A DNA stretch of 10,221 nucleotides. Origin: Propionibacterium sp. (GTDB lineage Bacteria > Actinomycetota > Actinomycetes > Propionibacteriales > Propionibacteriaceae). The stretch covers positions 1 to 10,221 of the forward strand of contig JAAYZP010000510.1 of assembly GCA_012514785.1 (NCBI GenBank). The letters are read 5' to 3'. The position numbers and the translations under genes were made by a program. This document shows positions 5,617-10,221 of the stretch, piece after piece. Numbering within the stretch: the stretch's first letter is position 1; every line of letters begins with the position of its first letter. A model generated the notes under the pieces. The model was not told the origin of the DNA. It made no database searches and saw nothing but the letters and a program-made list of their open reading frames with translations.

Positions 5617-6398
5617 CGCTGCCCCTCCTTGCGTCGTGCGGCCGCCTCGACGAAGGCTGCGATGCGCTCCTTGGCCTCGGCTGTGTCGAAGCTCTGGCCG
5701 ATGGTGCGGGCCTCGTCGTCGACCTGTTCGGCGAACGAGCGGGTCGACGCGGCGCGCACGAGCCGCTTGGCCTGCCCGAACGCGCGTGTGGCCCCCTCCA
5801 ACCAGGACCGGGCGACAGCTTCCGCCCGGGCCGCGACCTCGTCGTCGGGCACCACTTCCGCCACGAGCCCCCAGCCGAGCGCTTCCTCCGCCGTCAGCAT
5901 GCGGTCCGAGAGCGTGAGCTGCAGGGCGCGGCGTTCGCCGACGGCGCGGGCGAGCTGCGCGGTGACGGACAGGTCGGGGCTCAGCCCGATGTTGGCGTAG
6001 CGTGCCCCGATCCTCGAGCTGGTGCCGGCGACGGCGTAGTCCGAGCTCAGAAGGATGCCCAGGCCGCCGCCGGCGGTGGCGCCGTGGGCGGCCGCGGCGA
6101 CGGGGATGGCGGACTCGACGAGCGCGCGGATACCGGTGTTGATCGTGTGGGCGAGGGCCTCGAGCTGGCTGCCCCCGACCATGGCGGTGCCCATCTCGGC
6201 GACGTCACCGCCGGCGCAGAACGCGGGGCCGGCGCCGTCGATCAGGATCGCGCCCACGCCCTCGTCCGCGGCGACGTGCGCGGTGACGCGCTCCCACTCG
6301 CGGGCGAGTTCGGCGTTGAAGGCGTTGAGCCGCCCGGGGCGGTTGAGGGTGATGCGGGCCAGCCCGTCGCTGACCTCCAGCAGGATGGGCTCGGTCAC
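5613..6398 (-). CDS. Crotonase-superfamily protein (enoyl-CoA hydratase/isomerase family)
   Basis: A 261-residue crotonase-fold protein that acts on acyl-CoA thioesters. The oxyanion-hole segments are FCAGGDVAEM (60-69) and HGATAGGGLGILLSSDY (105-121); GLSPDLS (138-144) and LTAEEALGWGLVAEVV (168-183) are family landmarks. By my alignment, the two glutamates of true hydratases are missing: the position of rat Glu144 is G114 and that of Glu164 is Y134. An Asp follows the conserved Pro (D142), as in PaaG-like isomerases. A double-bond isomerase or another crotonase reaction is therefore more likely than hydration, although databases would call it enoyl-CoA hydratase. The start is GTG (6396-6398) with AAGGAG (6404-6409) five bases upstream; the open frame continues further but has no family content. 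It heads a two-gene unit with the SDR, whose ATG overlaps its stop. Confidence 0.9.
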   Translation of the reverse strand: MTEPILLEVSDGLARITLNRPGRLNAFNAELAREWERVTAHVAADEGVGAILIDGAGPAFCAGGDVAEMGTAMVGGSQLEALAHTINTGIRALVESAIPVAAAAHGATAGGGLGILLSSDYAVAGTSSRIGARYANIGLSPDLSVTAQLARAVGERRALQLTLSDRMLTAEEALGWGLVAEVVPDDEVAARAEAVARSWLEGATRAFGQAKRLVRAASTRSFAEQVDDEARTIGQSFDTAEAKERIAAFVEAAARRKEGQR

Positions 6399-6422
6399 GG
6401 CAGCTCCTTGTGCGTCGGTGCG

Positions 6423-6441
6423 GTGGGTCCACAGTACCCAC
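6423..6441 (-). promoter_or_regulatory. Inverted repeat over a candidate -10 of the crotonase/SDR unit
   Basis: GTGGGT (6423-6428) and ACCCAC (6436-6441) form a perfect 6-bp inverted repeat with a 7-nt spacer, 25 to 43 bases upstream of the GTG start. On the minus strand the spacer and right arm contain TACTGT (6436 to 6431), a plausible TANNNT -10. A repressor bound here would block the promoter, as TetR- or GntR-type regulators of fatty-acid genes often do. No -35 is clear and no regulator gene is adjacent. Confidence 0.4.
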
Positions 6442-6461
6442 GCGGCCGCGTCGCGGCAGGC

Positions 6462-6486
6462 GTTTCTGAGCCTCCCCGCTGGTAAC
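6462..6486 (+). promoter_or_regulatory. Candidate SigB/SigF-type (general stress) promoter of the small acidic protein
   Basis: GTTT (6462-6465) and GGTAAC (6481-6486), 15 bp apart, resemble the GTTT-N(14-17)-GGGTA promoters of actinobacterial stress sigma factors (SigF of mycobacteria, SigB of streptomycetes). It points towards the gene starting at 6583, giving a leader of about 90 nt. The match is by eye and one base off the consensus GGG. Confidence 0.4.
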
Positions 6487-6582
6487 GTCGGTTGCCCGCT
6501 CGGGAGCATCGCCCGCGGCCCAGTGTCGATGGGCGTGCGGCTCCGGATGCGGTCGACCACGGCGAGAACCGAGGAGCAGACC

Positions 6583-6825
6583 ATGAGCAACGAGAATTTC
6601 GAGCACCCCGACTTCGACGACACGCCGCTGCCCGGCGTGAAGGCTGACGACCCCGAGGTGGGCACCGACGACCCGGACCTTTCCGACGAGCAGGTGGCGC
6701 GCCGCCTGGACCAGCGCGACGATGTCGACTCCGGCGACGGCGTGCTGCCGGAGGACAGCGACGATGTGCGCCGCGGCGGCGACACCCACCAGCCGCCTCC
6801 GCGCCCGTTCCTCCCGGGCCGGTGA
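6583..6825 (+). CDS. Small acidic hypothetical protein, 80 residues
   Basis: A small, strongly acidic protein (18 Asp and 5 Glu in 80 residues) that is almost certainly disordered over much of its length. Short repeated DDP-type motifs occur (DFDDTPLPG, KADDPEVG, TDDPDLSDEQ). A single amphipathic stretch DEQVARRLDQRDD (35-47) may be helical. The C-terminus is Pro-rich and basic (PPPRPFLPGR). No signal peptide, metal site or known domain is seen. The ATG at 6583-6585 has GAGGAG (6571-6576) six bases upstream, the best ribosome site in this stretch, which is why this short start is preferred over the longer open frame to its left, which runs antisense through the crotonase gene. The possible stress-type promoter upstream suggests a stress-induced protein, but that rests on one motif. 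It converges on the membrane protein with only 6 bases between stops. Confidence 0.78.
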   Translation: MSNENFEHPDFDDTPLPGVKADDPEVGTDDPDLSDEQVARRLDQRDDVDSGDGVLPEDSDDVRRGGDTHQPPPRPFLPGR

Positions 6826-6831
6826 CCGCCG

Positions 6832-7293
6832 TCAGATGACGTCGTAGAAGCTGAGCAGCATCCCGACCGGGTAGAGGACGGCCGGCAGGCTCAGCACGAA
6901 CGGGATCCACGCTCCCCACGCGAGCGTGCGGGCGACGTCCGCCGTCGCCCCTTCCCGCTCCAGCGCGCGGCGCACGCTCGGCCATCCCGGCCGGTGGAGG
7001 CCGCGGGGCACGAACGGCACGATCAGGGCCGTGAGCACCAGCACCACCAGCGCGCTGCCGATCGCCGTGACGGTGGGGAATCGCATGTAGGCCTCGAAGA
7101 GGAGCGCCAGTTCCCCGCCGACGACCACCAGCAACGCCAACGACCAGATGATGATACGCAGGCGCACGCGCGGGGCCGAGTCGCCCACCGCGCGCAGCCA
7201 CGCGCGATACGAGCGACGCATGCCCAGGATCCCGAGCACAACCCCCGCGAGCATGCCGGCCACGGCCAACCACGGATGGATGATGGAGAACAT
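6832..7293 (-). CDS. Predicted four-helix membrane protein, unknown function
   Basis: A 153-residue integral membrane protein. Hydrophobic segments lie at about 6-26 (HPWLAVAGMLAGVVLGILGM), 46-66 (RIIIWSLALLVVVGGELALL), 73-94 (PTVTAIGSALVVLVLTALIV) and 123-147 (TLAWGAWIPFVLSLPAVLYP and on). The stretch between the third and fourth (PRGLHRPGWPSVRRALEREG, 96-115) is basic and hence probably cytoplasmic, as is the RRSYRAWLRAVGDSAPRVRLR stretch (26-46). No transporter, enzyme or sensor motif is recognised. The ATG (7291-7293) has GAAGG (7301-7305) seven bases upstream. It lies 60 bases downstream of the beta-galactosidase on the same strand and might be read through from it, though a separate promoter is possible. 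A sugar-transport role is not supported by anything in the sequence. Confidence 0.8.
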   Translation of the reverse strand: MFSIIHPWLAVAGMLAGVVLGILGMRRSYRAWLRAVGDSAPRVRLRIIIWSLALLVVVGGELALLFEAYMRFPTVTAIGSALVVLVLTALIVPFVPRGLHRPGWPSVRRALEREGATADVARTLAWGAWIPFVLSLPAVLYPVGMLLSFYDVI

Positions 7294-7353
7294 GGCCGTC
7301 CCTTCGTCGCCTCTGGGGGATCAGCATGCCAGACGCCCGCGCGCCGGCCCGGC

Positions 7354-9105
7354 TCAGGAGCCGATGAACTCCTCCGCCGGCCCGAACTCCGGCGACTCCC
7401 GCACCTCGACGGCCTCCCCCAGCCCGTCGGTGTCGAGCACGACGATCTTGTTGGCGCCGGCCCTCCAGAGCGGGGCGGGCGCGTACAGGGTCTGCTGCGG
7501 GCCGATCTCCCAGTAGCGGCCGAGCAGGAAGCCGTTCAACCACACCATGCCCTTGCTGCCGCCCGGGAAGGCGAGCCAGGCGTCGGCGGGGGCGGCGACG
7601 TCGATGTGCGCGACGGCGACCCCCTCGGCCCCCGGCGTCCCGTGGGCCGAGGGCGCCTCCAGCGGGAACGCCCGGTGCGTCCAGCCGTGCACGTAGCGGC
7701 GGCCGTTGATGGTCACGCCCCGCATGATGCCCTTGCCCTCGCCCGTCAGCGGGCCGTAATTGATGCGGCCGAGGCTCTCGACGATGATCGTCAGCCTCCC
7801 CGCGCCGGACGGCAGGGTGAGCGAGGTGGCGCCGTCGCGCTCGAGCGTGCCGAGCCGTTGGGTGTCGAGGTACACCGTCGCGCGGTCGTGGAGGCCGTGG
7901 ATGGTGAGGGTGGCGCCGTCGGGTGCATCGAGTTCGGCCTCGTAGACGGCGATGCCGTCCTCGACGCCGAGGTCCTCGAACGTGCGCGGCTGGGGGCTGG
8001 GTCCGCCGATCGTCGGGAGGGAGTGGGCGAGTTCGAGGAGGCCGAGGGTGGGGACCAGCGGCGCGCGCTGCGCCGGCTGGACCGGCCGGGATGCGGGCAC
8101 GGGCGGGAGTTCGCCGTCGTGGAAGGGCGCGAATGCGGCGCGCAGGGCGTCGAACTTCGGCCCGAGCGCCCCGGCCTCGCCGATGGGGGCGTCGGAGTCG
8201 TAGCTGGTGATGGTGGGCTGGAGGACGTCGGCGTGGTTGGCCCCGTTCCAGAGGCCGAAGTTGGTGCCGCCGTGCGCCATGTAGATGCTCACCGATCCGC
8301 CGGCATCCAGCAGTTCGTGCACGGTGCCGATCATGGATTCTGCGGACCGCACGTGGTGCGGTTCGCCCCAGTGGTCGAACCAGCCGCCCCACAGCTCGCT
8401 GCACATGAGCGCGTCGCCGGGCTCGCGGAGTTCGAGGGCGCGAGCGACGCCGGTGCCGAACGTGAACGTGCGCAGGACGCCGTCGACGGTGCCGTGGGTG
8501 AGCATGTCGGAGGTGATGCCGTCGGCGGTGGTGAGCAGTTCGACGACGCCGCGGGTGCGCAGCCCGTCGCGGAGGTGCTCGAGGTAGGCGCGGTCACTGC
8601 CGAAGGAGCCGTACTCGTTCTCCACCTGGACCGCGACGATGGGCCCCCCGTACGCGGCCTGCAGCGGCGCGATCCGCGGGATCAGGGCGTCGAGCCAGCG
8701 GTCGACGGCCGCGAGGTAGACGGGGTCGCTGGTGCGGAGTGCCCGGGTGCGGCCGGTCAGCCAGAACGGCAGCCCGCCGCCCGACCACTCGGCGCAGATA
8801 TAGGGGCTCGGGCGGAGGAACACGTCGAGGCCGACGTCGCCGGCGAGCCGGATGAAGGCCTCGAGGTCGCGCCAGCCGTCGAAGCGCACGTCGCCCTCGG
8901 CGCGCTCGTGGAAGTTCCAGGCCACGTAGGTGTCGACGGTGTTGGCACCCATGGCGGCGAGCCTGCGCAGCCGGTCCTCCCACAGCTCGGGGTGGACGCG
9001 GAAGTAGTGCAGCGCTCCGGCGAGCATGCGATAGGGCCGGCCGTCGCGGATCATGTGGCCGTCGCGCCAGGTGATAGCGGGGGTGGTCGCGAGATCCTCA
9101 CTCAT
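7354..9105 (-). CDS. Beta-galactosidase, glycoside hydrolase family 35
   Basis: A 583-residue GH35 enzyme that releases terminal beta-linked galactose with retention of configuration. The TIM-barrel motifs are intact: RPYRMLAGALHYFRVHPELW (23-42), NTVDTYVAWNFHE (55-67), RPSPYICAEWSGGGLPFWL (98-116), VQVENEYGSFG with the proton donor E164 (159-169), LMCSELWGGWFDHWG with the nucleophile E237 (233-247), and YMAHGGTNFG (275-284). The C-terminal sandwich domain ends with KGMVWLNGFLLGRYWEIGPQ (518-537), a GH35 signature. There is no signal peptide, so it acts in the cytoplasm on imported galactosides or oligosaccharides. The start ATG at 9103-9105 has GAAGGAG (9111-9117) five bases upstream; an ATG 12 codons earlier (9141) is possible but lies inside the AT-rich control region. 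It faces a LacI-family regulator, which likely controls it. Confidence 0.95.
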   Translation of the reverse strand: MSEDLATTPAITWRDGHMIRDGRPYRMLAGALHYFRVHPELWEDRLRRLAAMGANTVDTYVAWNFHERAEGDVRFDGWRDLEAFIRLAGDVGLDVFLRPSPYICAEWSGGGLPFWLTGRTRALRTSDPVYLAAVDRWLDALIPRIAPLQAAYGGPIVAVQVENEYGSFGSDRAYLEHLRDGLRTRGVVELLTTADGITSDMLTHGTVDGVLRTFTFGTGVARALELREPGDALMCSELWGGWFDHWGEPHHVRSAESMIGTVHELLDAGGSVSIYMAHGGTNFGLWNGANHADVLQPTITSYDSDAPIGEAGALGPKFDALRAAFAPFHDGELPPVPASRPVQPAQRAPLVPTLGLLELAHSLPTIGGPSPQPRTFEDLGVEDGIAVYEAELDAPDGATLTIHGLHDRATVYLDTQRLGTLERDGATSLTLPSGAGRLTIIVESLGRINYGPLTGEGKGIMRGVTINGRRYVHGWTHRAFPLEAPSAHGTPGAEGVAVAHIDVAAPADAWLAFPGGSKGMVWLNGFLLGRYWEIGPQQTLYAPAPLWRAGANKIVVLDTDGLGEAVEVRESPEFGPAEEFIGS

Positions 9106-9126
9106 GGACGCTCCTTCGGGAACCAA

Positions 9127-9154
9127 ATTGTTTGCGTTCACATTATTGCATCAA
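9127..9154 (-). promoter_or_regulatory. Candidate promoter and LacI-type operator upstream of the beta-galactosidase
   Basis: The AT-rich patch 9121-9160 stands out from the GC-rich surroundings. On the minus strand TTGATG (9154 to 9149) and AACAAT (9132 to 9127) are 16 bp apart, a moderate promoter with transcription starting just before the ribosome site. Within it, TGTTTGCGTTCACA (9129-9142) is an imperfect palindrome around a central CG (TGT...ACA arms), the general form of a LacI-family operator. GTTTG (9130-9134) and CAAAC (9152-9156) are a wider inverted pair. Confidence 0.45.
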
Positions 9155-9170
9155 ACGACACCGCGGGGAC

Positions 9171-9189
9171 AGCCGCCAGCGGCTAGAAT
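9171..9189 (+). promoter_or_regulatory. Promoter and candidate auto-operator of the LacI-family gene (leaderless)
   Basis: TAGAAT (9184-9189) is a close -10 match and ends exactly 7 nt before the ATG at 9197, with no Shine-Dalgarno sequence, so the mRNA is probably leaderless. Immediately upstream and touching the -10 is the inverted repeat AGCCGC (9171-9176) / GCGGCT (9179-9184), spacer 2 nt. A protein bound there would cover the promoter, as expected for self-repression. No good -35 is seen. Confidence 0.45.
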
Positions 9190-9196
9190 TGCGCTC

Positions 9197-10221
9197 ATGT
9201 CACGCCGTCGCTCACCTTCTGATCGCGCTCCCAGCCAGCTCGACGTCGCGCGCCTCGCCGGCGTCTCTTCGCAGACCGTCTCCCGGGTGATGTCAGGGCA
9301 GAGCAACGTGCGCCCGGAGACGGCGCGAAGGGTGCTCGCCGCCGTCGAGACGCTCGGGTACCGCGTCCACGCTGCCGCGGCGTCCCTGGCGTCGGGCCGC
9401 ACGCGGATCCTCGGCGTGATCGTGCTGAGCACGGACCGCTACTCGACGGGCGCCACGAGCGTCGGGATCGAGCGCGTCGCGGCCGAGAACGGGTACACCG
9501 TGACGACAGCATCCGTGGCCAACCACGCCTCGCTGGACGCCATCGTCCAGGCCTTCGACAGGCTGGAGCGCCAGGGCGCGGAAGGGATCATCCTCGCGCC
9601 GACCGTCGCGCTGGAGTCCCCGGAAATGAGAACGCGAACAGCACGCACGCCGTCGACGCACCTCGTGCGCGTCGGGCCCGAGGACGACGCGGACTTCGCC
9701 GTCGACCAGCGGCTGGTGGCCCGACTCGCCGTGGAGCATCTCCTCGACCTGGGGCACCGCACCGTCTGGCACGTCGCCGGCGACGAGTACTGGAGCGAGG
9801 CGGGGCAGCGTCGCGAGACGTGGGAGACGGTGCTGCTGGAGCGTGGCATCACCCCGGCGCCGGTGCTGCCTGCGGACTGGACCAGCGAGTCCGGCTACCG
9901 CGCCGGGCGCACCATCGCCGCCATCCCGGACGCGACGGCGGTGTTCGTCAGCAGCGACGAGATGGCCTTCGGCGTCATACGGGCGCTGCACGAGGCCGGG
10001 CGCGCGGTGCCCGACGACGTCTCCGCCGTGAGCGTAGACGACATCGCGCTCGCCGCCTACGCTTCCCCGGCGCTCACGACGGTGCGCCAGCCGTTCGAAG
10101 CCGTCGGGATGGCGGCGGCCCGTCGGGTGATCGGCGAGATCGAGGGCGCGGAGCCCGCCGGGGACCTGCCCCCGATCGAGCCGGAGCTCATCATCCGGGC
10201 TTCGACGGCCCCTCCCCTGGA
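9197..10221 (+). CDS. LacI-family transcriptional regulator, cut by the window end just before its C-terminus
   Basis: At least 341 residues with no stop before the window edge. The N-terminal helix-turn-helix is canonical: LDVARLAGVSSQTVSRVMSG (15-34), then RPETARRVLAAVETLGY (39-55), the hinge (AAAASLASGRTRILGVI) and a periplasmic-binding-protein-like effector domain. Effector-domain landmarks include QGAEGIILAP, AVEHLLDLGHRTVWHVAG, DEMAFGVIRALHEAGRAVPD, the VSVDD block and LTTVRQPFEAVGMAAARRVI. The end, ELIIRASTAPPL, matches the usual last strand, so only a few residues should be missing. It is transcribed away from the GH35 beta-galactosidase across a 91-bp gap with palindromes, so I infer that it represses that gene and is released by a galactoside or galactose-containing sugar. 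The ATG at 9197-9199 is chosen because the HTH starts where expected and a -10 lies 7 nt before it. Confidence 0.92.
   Translation, partial: MSRRRSPSDRAPSQLDVARLAGVSSQTVSRVMSGQSNVRPETARRVLAAVETLGYRVHAAAASLASGRTRILGVIVLSTDRYSTGATSVGIERVAAENGYTVTTASVANHASLDAIVQAFDRLERQGAEGIILAPTVALESPEMRTRTARTPSTHLVRVGPEDDADFAVDQRLVARLAVEHLLDLGHRTVWHVAGDEYWSEAGQRRETWETVLLERGITPAPVLPADWTSESGYRAGRTIAAIPDATAVFVSSDEMAFGVIRALHEAGRAVPDDVSAVSVDDIALAAYASPALTTVRQPFEAVGMAAARRVIGEIEGAEPAGDLPPIEPELIIRASTAPPL

Noticed and set aside
6994..9186. A very long open frame on the plus strand (730 codons) antisense to the beta-galactosidase and membrane protein
   Set aside because: It is a GC-rich mirror of the GH35 gene: composition is dominated by Arg, Gly, Val, Ala and Glu/Asp without domain motifs, while the opposite strand carries full GH35 signatures.
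1..10221. CRISPR array, tRNA, rRNA, riboswitch, complete insertion sequence or integrase
   Set aside because: No regularly spaced direct repeats, no transposase or integrase motifs and no recognisable structured RNA gene were seen on either strand; only the small palindrome at 278-348 is element-like.

Overview
This window looks like chromosomal DNA from a high-GC actinobacterium, possibly of the Propionibacteriaceae or a related actinomycete group. That assignment is an inference. It rests on very GC-rich codon third positions, frequent GTG starts, a phosphoketolase, a DUF-like pyrimidine-dimer glycosylase typical of actinobacteria, and several genes that appear to be transcribed leaderless. 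There are 14 genes; the first (phosphoketolase) and last (LacI regulator) are cut by the window edges. I see no rRNA, tRNA, CRISPR array, intact insertion sequence or phage gene.

Layout. Bases 1-276 (+) hold the C-terminus of a phosphoketolase. A 52-bp imperfect palindrome flanked by a 9-bp direct repeat separates it from a convergent MazF-type toxin and its overlapping antitoxin (351-906, minus). Upstream of these on the minus strand is a tight three-gene unit (3365 down to 939): a PEP-mutase/isocitrate-lyase family enzyme, a pyrimidine-dimer DNA glycosylase and an M20 amidohydrolase. A structured divergent region (3366-3548) follows. Then come two plus-strand genes: an unrecognised 140-residue protein and a lipoprotein. 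Convergent to these is a two-gene minus-strand unit (4777-6398), an SDR and a crotonase-family enzyme with overlapping stop/start codons, which looks like fatty-acid or acyl-CoA metabolism. Divergent from it is a small acidic protein (6583-6825, +) behind a candidate general-stress-type promoter. A four-helix membrane protein and a GH35 beta-galactosidase follow on the minus strand. Last is a divergent LacI-family regulator (9197 to the right edge) that probably controls the beta-galactosidase.

How the genes fit together. The beta-galactosidase and LacI pair form a self-contained galactoside-use locus with a short AT-rich control region between them. Phosphoketolase at the other edge handles sugar phosphates, but nothing here links the two. 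The toxin-antitoxin pair sits at the end of the metabolic/repair operon and has its own promoter with a palindrome. Most of the content is ordinary accessory metabolism. The more unusual points are the palindrome with flanking direct repeats at 278-348, the mixed metabolism/repair operon, the crotonase lacking both hydratase glutamates, and three genes whose -10 box lies exactly 7 nt before the start codon.
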